DNA of 64,000 nucleotides from Phoenix dactylifera (taxonomy: Eukaryota; Streptophyta; Magnoliopsida; Arecales; Arecaceae). The notes below the pieces were generated by a model, which made no database searches, was not told the origin of the DNA, and saw only the letters and a program-made list of their open reading frames with translations. Shown one piece after another: positions 11,900-24,934 of the stretch (the first letter of the stretch is position 1; each line of letters starts with the position of its first letter). The stretch is taken from contig NC_052409.1 in the NCBI RefSeq assembly GCF_009389715.1, positions 2,210,001-2,274,000 of the forward strand, given 5' to 3'. Made by a program: the position numbers and the translations under genes.

Positions 11900-14238
11900 T
11901 AAAATAAAAAAACATGAATAACTTTTATAGCTTCGATGATTACTATGGAATGGAACCAAGTGAAGGAAAAAGGAAGCAAATTCTGAGGATTTGGCTGTGG
12001 CTCTCCATTTTTCTGAAGAGATGGATGCGTCTCTCCTTGTGTTAAGTAGAACGAAGGTCTATATCCAGGGCCGGTTTGGTTGAATTGACTAAAAGGCCCT
12101 ATACCAATGACATTTTATGAATGCTTGTATTTATAATTTTTGATAGCATTCGGTCTTGCATGTTATGTTTTCTACAAAACGGAAGAGGCATAATTGTGGA
12201 TTGCAGATGATTGAGGTTGATTTAGAATTTATATCTATTATTAAAAGATTATAGTTATTTTCCTATTTTATTGAGTCCAGGTCTCTCTCGGAATAAGCTA
12301 AAGTGGAACTTTATATTTATTTTCTATTTTGTCGAATTTTTATCTGCATAAAAAAGAAAGAAAATAAAAGAAAGAGGAATCAGCCGACGCATCTCTTTCT
12401 TTCCCGCTTTGGTTTCGGCAAGAGTCCATTAGTTTATATGAGGTTTGACATTTGAAAAGTCTCTCAGCGTCCCATGTGATGATTGATTTGGAATTTTTAT
12501 GATACAGAATTCTATTATCATGAATCCATTAAGAGCCTATCAATTATAAAATTCCTCCTTAAAATAATAAATGCTAAATCTTAAAGTACTTCATCCCCTG
12601 TTATCCATTTAGCTCTACAGATCTTAAAGCACTCCATCCTCTATCATCAATCCATTTGTACAGATATGAAAGCACTACGTCCTTCTGTCATTCATCCATC
12701 TGCACAGATTTTAAAATATTCCATTCTCTATCATCCATCCACTTACACATATCTCAAAGTGCTCTATTTTATATCATTTATATGCTTGCATAAATCTTAA
12801 AGTACTCCATCCTCTATAATTCATCCATTTGCATAAATCTCAAGACGCTCCATTCTTTGTCATCCAACCCCCTACAAATATTTCAAAGTGCTTCATTCTT
12901 TGTTATTCATGATCTTCAAGTGCTTCGTCCATGTGACACTCATTTTCCTTCTCTTCAATTCATGTCAAAAGAAAAGCTTCTTGCTAAGTTTGTAGAAAGG
13001 GTAGTTTTGAGATTTTATAAAAGTTAGTTATCCGGTGATTCTCAAGTAATAATAATTTAAAACAAAAATAGATAGGAGGGCCACATGAATTTAAATTTTT
13101 GGTGGCTAATTGATATTTTATTTTTTTTATCTTTTAAAACTTAAATGGCCCCAACTTGAAGGATGCCTATATTATTTTATCTTCCGTTCCACACCCTCTG
13201 CTTCCAAATTATTCAAAATCCTCGCCTGCCATAAGTTGATCCAATTCTCCTTCAACTTTCCTCCCATATGCTGCCTTTGGTACCCCCTGCTTCAAGCCAA
13301 GGCGTAGAATAGAGCCTGTAAAAGAAAATGACAGGCTTAGAAAACAGAAAAGAAAAGGAAAGACGACAGAGAAATATATCAGCAGGGCTGTTCACAAAGG
13401 CTGAGAGAGAGAGAGAGAGAGTGGTATAGGGATTAGGAAAGTGTGGAAGAAGGTGATCTTTTCCGGATTCGCTGGGCTGTTCGCCCTCCGCAGTCCACCG
13501 TCAGTGACTAAGGAACATCAGTGGAAAAAAATATTCATGCTAGAAAATACCATTAAATGTGCAGGCGCATGGATCCACCCCGCTAATTAATGAACTGACA
13601 AACTGTAATTCATAGAGTAAACCGGCTTGCTTCCCAATGGAAAGAGGTCCGAATAGGTATCAGATACTTTGCCAATTGGGTGATTGGGCCTTGAATACTG
13701 AAAACAAAAATTTGAAGGTAGCTTAATAATGATACTGTCTTATATTTGATAAAATATGCCTACCTCTCTCTCTAGTCCAAGCATTACAGAAAGATCCAGG
13801 GTTTGAAACTGGCTGGTGGCATTCCAGTCCAACACGGCAATCAAGAAAAGGAGAGAGATTTGAAAAACAGAAACTTGAACATAACTCTGAATTATTAATC
13901 TGCTCCACCAAACTAGAAGTAGCAACAAAGCAATAAGAGGCTAAAAGAAAAGAAAAAAACACACAGAAAACTCCAACATGGTAATCAAGACTATGCGACG
14001 GCAGACAATAAATCAGCAGAGTGGACACATGAGACCGACCACCAAGAGTTTATTGTATTCTGTTTTATTTTTGATATTTATCTAGCAAGATACAAACAGA
14101 TACTTCGTCCACTGCCGAAGTATTCCCACTCAAACTCTGTCTTTCCTTTTCGATCCTAACAAGTGGAATTGCTAGGGGAGCAAGAGGCAGTTTTATTTTT
14201 AGCCACTATTACTAGTTTTAAGAATGGATTTTCTTCAT
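11900..14238. other. Intergenic DNA between SCPL51 copies
   Basis: Contains the 43-bp minisatellite (12570-12930) and a (GA)n tract at 13403-13421. No gene was seen; open frames near 13110-13307 and 13723-14028 are short, lack domains and have no duplicate. Confidence 0.5.
12570..12930. repeat. Degenerate 43-bp minisatellite
   Basis: Eight to nine diverged units with consensus near AGATCTTAAAGCACTCC followed by ATCCTCTATCATCCATCC. Unit starts fall at about 12576, 12619, 12662, 12706, 12749, 12792, 12835, 12876 and 12911, a steady 43 bp until the end. It lies about 0.7 kb upstream of the SCPL51 copy 1 TATA box. Confidence 0.8.
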
Positions 14239-17200
14239 TTATGTCTTCATATATGAAGAAGAAGCCGCCGGAGATTGAGTAATATCACCCAGCATCTTCA
14301 ATGCCATGCAAGGCTGGTCCAATGGTACCTGCCCAATTGAAAGACATGAAAACATCAGAGTAGTATAGAAGCAATGCCGTTGGCTTGTACTCTTTCAACA
14401 GAAGGCTATTGCAGTCGCTTCTTCTAGTACGAATGCCTGTACTTTGATGCAGTTCTTGTGCGTGGTGATGAACTTAGCGGTTAGATTCAGAATTTAGAGC
14501 TACAACCACAAGAAAAAGGTTTAAATGTACTGAAAATTCAAAGAAACGCGAAACCTCTAAGTCCCACTAAATGTATCAATTTGCAACTTTGGTATTTCAT
14601 AAGAAGCCTGCACTTGGTCCACCGCTGGATGATTTTAGCATTAATATGCACATGTATTCCAAACAGCATCCTCCATGCAAGGACCATTGCTTTTTTTAGT
14701 TTTTCAAAAATACACAAGTGATTGATCCAAGAGGAGGCAAACCAAGAAAAGCACTCCTATAAATATGAGGTGTGTGCGCCTTTTAAATCTATGTTGATAG
14801 AAAGTGATGGTCTTGGGATTCAATTATTTAGGCAGACTCTTAATATGCCTGGTTCTTTTTTTTTTTTTTTTTGTGGAGTAATATACCCGGTCTTGACAGA
14901 GTTTTTAACTACTGTCTAAATGGGCCTTCTTGTTTTTGTTAACTTAATGGGCACTACAAAACCACTGACTCTATAACTGTGGGTAAAAAAATAATAATCA
15001 CCTACTTTTAGATAGTTAATATACTACTCCATGGTTAGACTGGTATTAATTTGGATACTTCAGATTCCTACTCAACCATTTGGCTATATATTGGGTAATG
15101 GCTGCTGCAGACTCACAATTGGAAGTCAGTAACACCAGAGCAGGATATGCATCGTGCACATGAACCCGGTCAATGCTGGCCCATGCAGAGTCCGAATTGC
15201 ACTCGTATAAGCAAGTGGGATCGCACTTCTGAGTATTTATGTTATCAAGTAGATTATTCCATGCAAGCATGGCATAACTTATTTGTTTGCTGATCCTCGA
15301 TAAAGCTCTTTTATCATTTTTTACACTCATGATTCACTCTAGCCATTTTTTTATGCAAAAAAACAAAAACTGCAACTTTCTGAAGATTTGATCAGCTCAT
15401 GGTAGCCAATTCAAGTCTTCATCAAGTCTTCAACCTATCTCATTTTAAACAATGTAAAATTTGTAAGTCATCATTCCAGTGATCCCACCTGCTAATCGTT
15501 AGGCTGGTGCCATATGGTTGGCTAAGTTTTTGGTTACCATTACCCATACAACTACATAGTTGTACAAAACCACAAACTGATCATATAAAGACGACTATTT
15601 ATTCACTTGGTATATATAAATGGTGCAATGATGGAAGTGTTGGAAAATACTTACAAAATGACCTGCTCCCAAGATCCAGTAGAAACGTAAGTTCTGATAA
15701 GACTGGATGTAGCCCTTGGTACTTCCATCATTATCACAGTACAAAGCATATCGACCAGAAGTGGTGAAGTATTCTAGACCCTCCCATCTGCAAAAGCAAG
15801 AAACAAAGGACCCATCTGAGGAAGTGGAGAAAAGGAAAAAGGTATCTATTGAACTGCAAAAATATAGAAGAGTTTTAAGATGCTTACTTCAGCTTCTGAA
15901 CCCATGCTTCAGTGCCCTTGGTTGCACAAATCAGATCAAGCTTGACGAACCAACAAAACCCAATGTTAGTGTATGAAGCATGGTACGCCGTACCAGCCCG
16001 AATCAGACGGCATGAAGCGTACCATACCGTACCGGTTCGGTATTGGTATCTAGTGTCCGGTACAGGTGGCGTACCGATACTCGGTATGCCAAAAAAATTT
16101 GATACTATACCGCACCGACACTGTACTAATGTGGCATCGGTATGGGATCCGATACCGAATATGAAGTGATAAATAACAACTTAGTTTACTACTATAATTA
16201 ATTTAGACCGACTTCATCTGATATAGTTACTAATTAAGCTCTTTGATAGATGGGTTATATTTGAAAATTTTGTGGGGAAAAGTAATCACAATATGACTAG
16301 CCAAATCATCCAAATCATGACTTACTCCTAGTGTATTGTTGTACATGGAAATATCAACAAGGCTTTTCGAACAGATTCTCCAGTAGGTATTAAGCATGTT
16401 ACAGCACAAGTCCAATGCCCATTGCCTATATTCTGTACCTCAGCCTATCTCATTAGTTTCAATCAATAAACTCCAGTTTGTTGGACATGTGATTTGTTGG
16501 CAGGACCGCAGAGTCAAAACCCTTGTCCACTTCCACCTGCTGCTGACCATCCAAGTTTGGCAGAAGAGTCATCAGAGCATCCGCATCAGGAGGATGGACT
16601 TTCACTCCTTTCTAGGAAAATGATTTCGTTAGTGAACTGTTAATCGAGACAATTATCCTTTCATGTCCCTAGTTAGAATTCTCTCTTATAGAACCAGGCA
16701 GAGTGGTCCATTTAACATGACATATGGCTGCAACACCTGTACCTTATCCTCAACAGCTATGATAAGCTATTTCATATCCCTTCTCACAGCTTGCATCAAT
16801 GTTAGTTTACGCATCCCCCTTAACTCCTTACCATGGACCACTGCCCATGTCCATGATATGTCCAGTTTGCTAGTTTAGAACCCTCACATCTTTCAACAAA
16901 CATGTCCATCTCAATAACAATGTTACAAATATTTTTTTCTATTTTTACTCAAAAGAAAAAGGTTACAAACATTTTTGTTGGTGGCTCCACATTCACTGAA
17001 AAACATAATGGATGATGGATAATCTTTAAAAAATTCTTTTCTTTAAAACTATATGCTAATAAGAGACCGTGATAACGTGACTTCTTGTTCTTTTGTTTTC
17101 TTTTAAGGCCTGGTAGTGGGGACATCAGTCTAGAACGCCAATAAATTTATGTATTGCAACATGCATACATGTCTAAACTGCTAAATTTTCTAGTACCTGT

Positions 17201-19760
17201 TTCAGATCTCCTTAATATTAAACTACGCCTAGCACTAATCGCAACAAGAAAAGACAAAGGAACACTGATTCACCATCTCAGGGGGGCAGAGTGCAATAGA
17301 GTGTATCGTTCACAAAGCCTCTTAAGTTGGGGGAAAACAAATCTTAAATACATAAGAGGTATTCATGTGTGCAACATCTATACCATAGATGTTACTACAT
17401 GTTCCTCAGAATTTTCTTTTCCCAGGCTGTCCTCGTAACCATAAAAATGTAAATCCATAATAGGTGACTTTAGCTTTTATAATGTATTTGCATCATTCCA
17501 GGGGTAGCCAACTTTTTTTGGGTCACTTAGTGAAGACTACAATGAAGTGAGTTGACGGAATTCATACTTGTCCATTATAGATAGTGACATTGACTCCCAG
17601 GGATAGTAGCTCATCAACCTGTTAGAGAGTACACCAAGCATTAATCTGATATTAGAAAATGTCATGATGGATCAAGAAGTATTCTAACACTAAAAGGATG
17701 AAAAAGAAATGGTAAATGCCATTGCAAAAGGAATATGGCACTCCTTATTGCTTCCAAAATATAGAGAGCAAGAATTCAATGAGCAGATCAATTAATACAG
17801 GTTTAGGTGATTAGTTACCTCATTGATCCTGGGTTTCATGTTCTCGTTCATCAGAGCGTTAAAGACGGAATTGAACTGTCCACCCCAACTGCAAGAGATA
17901 AACAATCAAGCAGTTCTCAACAACACCCAAGCTCAATACCAACCTATGCATTGAACCTAGTTTTCATGCCATGTCATGTGATCTTGTCTTCTAAACGATT
18001 ATCTAAAAGCAACCACACCTTATATTCTTGGGGATTATCTTTAGCTTCTCCTTAATTACACCATTCATGAGACTACCAAGATCAAGAGAGGAAGCATTGG
18101 AGCTGAGATACATCGAGTAACTCTTCTTCATGTCTATTTTCTCTGATAATGCCACTGCCATCCCAGAGATAGGGTAGCTTCCAACATCCCGCAAGAAATT
18201 ATAAAAATCCTGCAAATGATTTGACAAAAATTATAAGGTGTACTGGGTGCTATTTTATTTGAATAAAAATCAAAGAAAGTTTTAAAGAGATAGCAAGATT
18301 ACTTACAACACCGTGACTGTCCCTGACAATCTGACTCTGCAGAGTTTGGCATGTTATTGTGGCCTCGAAATACTGCCCTTCCACTAGTTGTTGTCTAATC
18401 GTTTCAGCTACACTGATATATGAAAATCGGTGAATTAGATAAAAATAAATAAAAACAAATAAAATACCACAAATCAACAGTTTCTCTTATTCTTATACAC
18501 TCTTTGTTGTTTAAGAAAGAATATATCATAACCTGTTTGATCTGTTCGCATCATTGATACCGAGCCTTGAGACATCTAAAAGCAGAGGTCCCCACGAGAA
18601 CTAAACACAAAACACCGAAACTTTATATTCTGAAACTAGATCTGGCTAGTATACAGTTCTTTCTTGAAAAACAGATGTACATGGTACTCAGAACAGACCA
18701 CGAAATCTTCTGGCGAAATCCAGCTATCTCCCAAAACAACTCCTAATAGACAGGTTAAATTATGAGATGCTAAAATGCTTATAACTTTTTCTTTAAATGT
18801 CCTTAATAGCAAATTAGGATAAAATAATATGAGAGATATTCATACCTCCAAGTTTAAGTTTCAATCTTCCAGCCTTAATGGCTTTGACAACCAATAAGCC
18901 AAGAGTCACAGCAAATTTTCCTCCATAAGACTCTGACACAATGAAGAGCGGACTTTTTTGTAAGCTCCCGTTCTTATTGTAGAGCTTCTTGAGAAGGGTA
19001 AGTAAGTCAGTTGCTGCCTCCCAATCAGTCTTTACCAGAAGCTTTTCATCCTCTACAAAACTGTATCCAGTCCCAACTGGGTTGTCCTAAAATTTATATT
19101 TAATATCAAAATGAACAGCTATTCAAGAATAGAAAAACATAACAAAAAAATAGACACAAAGGTTAGGATAAGAGATTCACCACAAAAAGGAGATCAGCTT
19201 TTTGCAGCCATGTCGAATTTCGTGGCTTTAGACTGGTATCCAACGGTCCGATCTCTTGGAAGTTCCCAATCCCGACACCTGACCCTCCCTTTTTCCATGA
19301 ATGGCCACAAACATGAATTAGAATCCAGGTTTTAAGGTTTCTATAGGACACTAAATTTAATATAGTGCAGGTGTCCACAGCTAGTCCTCCTTTTTTTCAA
19401 AAATATAATAAAAGAGGCTTACAGGTCCACCCTGCAGCCAGAGTACTGTAGGCCATGGAGTTGAAGCATTCTCAACTCTTTGTGGACTCCGGTAAAGCCA
19501 CCAGAACATGTGGGCTTCTGCATTACTCAAAGAGAAATATAGATGCATAAGTTTTTAAAACTTAAAACTTTCTAGGAAACTAAGAAATATGTAGAATAGC
19601 TAAGAAATGTGAAGAAAATACTCGGGCGGACTTGAACATAGCCCCACTGCTCCGATCCATCAACAGTTCCAAAGGCACTAACAAACTTAATATGGAACAG
19701 AGAGAGGCAGAAGAGTAGATAAAGGAGGAGGAAGGGAAGAGGAGAAAAGGATTTCTCCAT
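14239..19760 (-). pseudogene. SCPL51: SCPL51 tandem copy 2, frame broken in exon 12
   Basis: Tandem paralogue of the gene at 2774-11670 with the same 13-exon plan: 19622-19760, 19423-19517, 19181-19288, 18846-19086, 18699-18742, 18533-18600, 18307-18412, 18019-18209, 17819-17888, 17568-17618, 15888-15940, 15655-15789, 14239-14328. Eleven of the 13 exons equal copy 1 or differ only by whole codons. Exon 12 is 135 nt against 133: five Gs stand where the frame needs three, giving a TAG at 15774-15776 and a product of about 393 residues. Signal peptide, ESYGG Ser and GQLD Asp are kept, but the GAGHF His is lost. The rest of exon 12 and the VPLDQP exon 13 are still well conserved, so the break is recent or a sequence error. 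A different 3' acceptor does not mend the frame. The last exon ends in an 8-residue tail unlike copy 1. Confidence 0.88.
15955..16165. repeat. GTACCGATAC-type dispersed repeat (empty site)
   Basis: Lies in intron 10 of SCPL51 copy 2. It is dense in GGTACGG / CCGTACC words and runs through GGCGTACCGATACTCGG without interruption. The same sequence at 44367-44975 is split by a TRIM. Family unknown. Confidence 0.7.
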
Positions 19761-19807
19761 TGCAGAAGTTGGTGAGGATGGAAACCAGACAGAATAGATG
19801 AATGAGA

Positions 19808-19887
19808 CCGCCTCGCCAACAACTCAATATAAAGGGATGAACGGTTACCGCCTCACCGACAACTCAATATAAAGGGATGAATGGTGA
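19808..19887. repeat. 40-bp tandem duplication in SCPL51 copy 2 leader
   Basis: Two units of 40 bp (19808-19847 and 19848-19887) with about four differences, just upstream of the start codon. Each contains CAATATAAAGGG. Copy 1 has no equivalent. Confidence 0.9.
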
Positions 19888-20140
19888 CGACATGGCATAG
19901 AACAGTCCTCTGTCTCCATCTGCGACAGCAGGATAAAAGTCTTCACAAAAGAAACAGAAGAAACAAAGGACGAACAGAGTCTTCTGTGATGACAAAACCA
20001 AAGGAGAGAGTTTGTATCTACATTCAGCTTTTATATGATAGACATCATGGGAAGAAAAAGGCTCAAATAAATAAAAATAAAAATACATAAATAAATAAAT
20101 AAATAAAAGCAAATTAAATGCATTTGTAAATGTCAGGATC

Positions 20141-20142
<2 letters not shown>

Positions 20143-20177
<35 letters not shown>
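20143..20177. repeat. (TC)n microsatellite
   Basis: About 17 perfect TC units upstream of SCPL51 copy 2. Confidence 0.95.
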
Positions 20178-20180
<3 letters not shown>

Positions 20181-21005
20181 GAGTTGGCCTGCAGCAGCAT
20201 CTCTCTCTCTGCTTATATATGTAGGAATAGATCTTTTAGCAAAAATGGTTAAAGTATTGGAGAGCCTACAAATTCCTAGGTTGAAGTAATTGTCTTCCAG
20301 GTATATTACCCACCAAATTCTCTCCTATTGTACAAAAACAAAGGGTAGAGGATGGAACACTAGATGGATGGTGCAACTTTTTTTTTATAAAAGAAATTCT
20401 CTTCTTTGATTTTGATATCAGCATGAGTGCTAGTATTTAAACTCAACGGTTAAACTGTAAGACTATAACTTCAGGTCTACATATGACTAGAATGTGGACT
20501 CTTTCTATAAGTACTCCTTCTAGGACTGGGAAATTTCGAGTGCTTGAATTTTATTTATGATATGAATTCTTTCTATCAGCAACCTAAATCCATATTGATG
20601 CTGCCTATTGGGGTGGGGAGTAGGGAATGATGGAGAGGGGTTCTCATTTTCTTCCAGACAAGGCTTAGCTTGCTTGGAAGTTCAGGGAATGAGAAGAAAC
20701 ATATAGCCAGTCAAACTATAGTTTTATATAATTTCTTTTTTAGAGAATAAATTTTTAAAGTTTAAAATTTATATCAGTAAATAATAAAAGTAAAGCCAAG
20801 GTTAGATCAGTTGTAGACAAGGTCCAGCTTACTTGGGCCCAGATTTGTATGGTTTTGGGTTTGCTAAACTATCCTATTTGGATGCTAATATACCTGCAAG
20901 TGATTTTTCTTTACAAAAAATACCTAACTGCAACTTGTGTAGGTTCTAGTCCTATTTGAACTGCAAATATACCTTGCAGTGGTTGCTCTCTCTCTCAAAA
21001 AAAAG

Positions 21006-22365
21006 GAGTAAATTACGAAAAGCACCCTGAGATTAGGAGTAAATTACACTTATACCCAATAGTATGAAAAACCTACACTTACCCTCCTGAGGTTTATTTT
21101 TATCCAATACTTCAACCCATAACTTAACAATGTTAGTCAAGCCATTAACTTTTAATAGGACCCAAATGCCATGTCAGAAAAATTTTTGAAAATGGCCAAA
21201 ATAATCTTAAAAAAACCTTTTTGAGGTTTATGTTTATTACACTTACACCCAATATTTTATAAAAACATACACTTACACTCATTTACATTAACAGCGTTAG
21301 TGAAACTGTTTATCTATTGTAAAAAGTCAAAATTACCTCTATAAAAAAATAAAGCTCCTCTTTCACTTTTCCGACTCTCGAAACTCTTCAAAATATTACA
21401 TCTTCAAGAGTCTTCTTCTCTTCGAGATTAAGCGGCTAGGGGTTCTTTCCCGCTTCACCCCCCACTACAAGCGTCCCTTCTCGTCGAGCGACCAACAACA
21501 AGCTTCCTTCCCAACCGACGTCCGACGACGAGCATCCTTCCTGACCAGCCTTCATCCTTTCTAATCAGATTTTGTACTCACTTCCCCACCCACCACATCA
21601 TAGAAATCGGGATGTCGGTGTTTTATTTGCTGATTTTGAGTTCTACTTGTCCAATACTATAGATATGATTTCTTAATATTGTCGCTGTGAATGAGAATTC
21701 CTATATATATAGCTCTAGCATGCTATCATCAAGAGGATCCAAATCAATACGTGCATGAGAACTCTTCTTTTTGGATGTTGCATCAGTTGCGATTCCATAG
21801 CTTGGCTTGGACCATTGACAGGCTGGCTCAAGTGACAAAACTCTTAATGTTAGTTTCTGCAACAGAAAATTTTAGAGACATCCACTTGCTTAAGAGATCT
21901 AAATTATTTTTTTCTTGACACATGGCTCTTTTTTGATAATTCATCAAGATCAAGCTCAGACCCATGGCGCCTGACAGTTGTTCTCCTCCTTGGATAAATG
22001 TTATATCACTTAAGGCTAGTTTCGTCATTTATTAAATTTTTTCTAACGTGACATTTAGTCCCATTTAAGTTAATGGTTTAGCTAACATTCTATTAAATTA
22101 TGGATTAAAGTGTTGGATAAAAACAAACCCCAGGAGGATAAGTGTAGATTTTTCAAACTATTGAATGTAAGTATAATTTACCCCTAATCTTAGAGCTTTT
22201 TGCAATTCACTCATCGTGTAGGGGCAATTTTGACTTTTTCTATGTGGTAAACGGATTTACTAACGCTATTAATTTAACTAGGTGCAAATGTAGGTTTTAT
22301 AAACTAGTAGGCATAAGTGTAATAAACATAAACCTCAAGGGAATTTTTGTAATTTACTCAAAAAA
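21006..22365. repeat. Inverted pair of diverged repeat blocks
   Basis: Left side: block A (about 21006-21190) and block B (about 21218-21345). Right side: reverse-complement copies A' (about 22030-22212) and B' (about 22215-22363). Shared words include TAAATTACACTTA, CCTACACTTA and GAGGTTTATGTTTATTACAC. The order A, B ... A', B' is not the mirror order of one hairpin. The interior (21360-22030) has no transposase open frame. Could be a deleted Mutator-like or fold-back element. Confidence 0.6.
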
Positions 22366-22599
22366 AAAACTAATGTTGATTGGTTTAGGCTCTAGTACTA
22401 ATCCAAACGAGCCTATTTTTGGTATCAACCTACCAATTTAATAGGCTAGTTTAGTTAAAAAATTTCTTATGTCAAATGGCCAATCTTAATTAACTGGCCT
22501 TTGCTGCAGTGGCCACACCTCTACTCCTGAAAAGATCAAATGAATCTTCCAGTATTTGAACTTGGATAATTTATAATAATCTCTCTCTCTCTCTCTTAA

Positions 22600-22850
22600 A
22601 GATAAAAGGATAAAAAAAATGCATCGACCTTCGGGCATCCCTATTGACGTCAGTGAGCTTGAAGGTATGTGTAGGACTAAGCCTAATATGTGGCTCTTTT
22701 CTATTGTTCAGTGCCTATCGTTGGGACAAGTTGCCAGGTCAAGTAACACTTGTGAAGCACTCACCAATGGAGATAAATCACCTTTTAGGGTCAAATGCAG
22801 GGCTGCATAGTGCAAGGCATGTTATTGTTGGAGATGTCTGCATTTGAACA
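22600..22850 (+). other. Exon-like fragment, unidentified
   Basis: A segment at about 22714-22815 has a TTGTTCAG acceptor-like 5' edge and reads AYRWDKLPGQVTLVKHSP onward with no stop until past a splice-like edge. An upstream stretch encodes HRPSGIPIDVSELE and ends at GTATGTG. It looks like two exons of a broken gene, but I do not recognise the family and see no continuation. Confidence 0.25.
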
Positions 22851-24934
22851 AGGCTGGATTGGGGAAGTGAGAAGGTATAGAAGATACTTGACTATATTAT
22901 ATGCCAAACTAGTTGTTGGAGATATTAATGGTCAACATCGCTTGCTGGAGATAATTTTACTTATTTTGCAATATATTTATAATTTATGGCACTCTTCAAA
23001 AGTGCATGGGTGACTTACACTCACAAAGAAGAGAACATTCTTGTGGTTGGCTGGTTATTTTTCCATGACATGCAAAGGACTATTATTGTATGCTTGTAAC
23101 GATGGTTCAAAGGGATACGAGAGAAAGATTTGCTGTAACATATTACTTATTAGCTCACATTTTTCTTTTCTTTTTGTTTTGTAAAACAAAAGAAGAAAAT
23201 GGGCTCACAAGTGGTAAGATTTGGGTGTATAGCTGAGAATTGGAATTCCATAGATGGTCAAATGTGTCAATGGGCCAAGCTGAGCTTTGGCCTTATTTCA
23301 AACTAGGGTTGAAACCTCATGCCTAATACAGAACCGGCGAGGCTTGCATACCTTGAGATTTGGCTCCTTGTCAAGCTAGGCCCTTGCCCAAACTAATTTG
23401 GACTTCAAGGTCACATGCTTGAACAGGACCTAAGGTCCTGCTTTCATAAGCTCGAGCATCTTTTTTCTTTTAAGTCAGATCTCTATTCCGACCAAATCTA
23501 TTGACAGCCCTAAGAAAATCATTGTGTGAAGATCCATCTGCCACTCATTGGCATGCTGAGATTGGTGAACACAAGTCTTTTCATGCTTATAATATTGTAA
23601 GAAAATCATTGATGCTAGCGAATGGCAACTGAATGGTAGCAGAAATGCTATTGACAAATGGGTCAATATCGATATGGGGCAAAATAAACTGAACCCAGCT
23701 AAGAAAAGTTTCCCTATCAACTTATGCCGAAAAGAGAGGGTGACAAAGCTGATTTAAGAATTCAGTTGTCATAAAAGAACGCTTTAGAGAAACACTATTG
23801 AACATGAAAAACGGAATGAAAAGTAAGCAATTCAGTGTGACTCTCAAATTCAATTTTTCGCCTGGTCAAGAGAGTTGAAAAAGGTACTGTATGTCTCCTT
23901 GTCGGTCAAAGGTTTTCTCAACTCATCTGTGCTGCACACAACCCAGAATAAAATGATGTTAGAATCAGAAGGGAAGAGAATAATAGTACATGATTGGAAG
24001 CTATATAAATACACAATGCATGAAGTAACTTGCTATTTGCTATCCATATCTCAAAGAACATGAGCAACAAACACAGACACCTGGCCCACCTACACACGGA
24101 TTACCAATTGAAACACCCATTATGCATCAAAGTAGAGTAGCTCTTGACCTTTTAATTCACTTGTTAGCATGAATAAGCTATGAATAATTGATCGTAACAG
24201 ATACACACAAAAACCAGCACCTCCAATGATTGTGTACCACAAAATAGGACAAAGGGGTATTTTGGGAACTTACTCCACGTTCCTATATCACTATATCCAC
24301 CAGCTCCATGCCTAATTCCCATCTTTTGGTGCCCCCCCACCACCACCACCGCAAAAAAAAAAAAATGGAAATCTTACATCACCTTGGCATATCCCCCCAA
24401 CTCTTCCTCTTGTCATAAACAAAGCAGGCACCCCATGCTCTTCTTACAGCAATCATCACTACTGCCACTAAGCAACAATTTCGTTTTTCAAATTCCAAAC
24501 AGGGAGCTACAGCCCCTAAAGCTATTCAAAGCCATCGAAACCACCATCAAACACATTTTCCTTAAGTGCTGCTAATTATGCCTGATGGAGGAGGGCTAGG
24601 CATTCTTAGGTATAGTTTCTTCTAAGGCAGCATATGCAGGAAGGTAGTCTCTGAGTTTGACAAAGCAAAGGCTTTTCTAATTTTCCTCTATCATTAGCAT
24701 ACCATGCATTATTGAATTTTTTTGAGGAAGCATTATTGAATATTAGAATGCCATTAGTTCTTTGTTGCTCACTACTTAATTTATCCTTTTTCCACTCTAT
24801 CTTTGAATGAAAAGAATGTATTCACTTTGAAATATTAATCGATCTTTCATATTTCAATTTCATGCACATGTAACCTGACTGGCCAAAATATAGTAGTGAA
24901 TTTTTTATCAATATGAAATTATATTCCAAACTGA

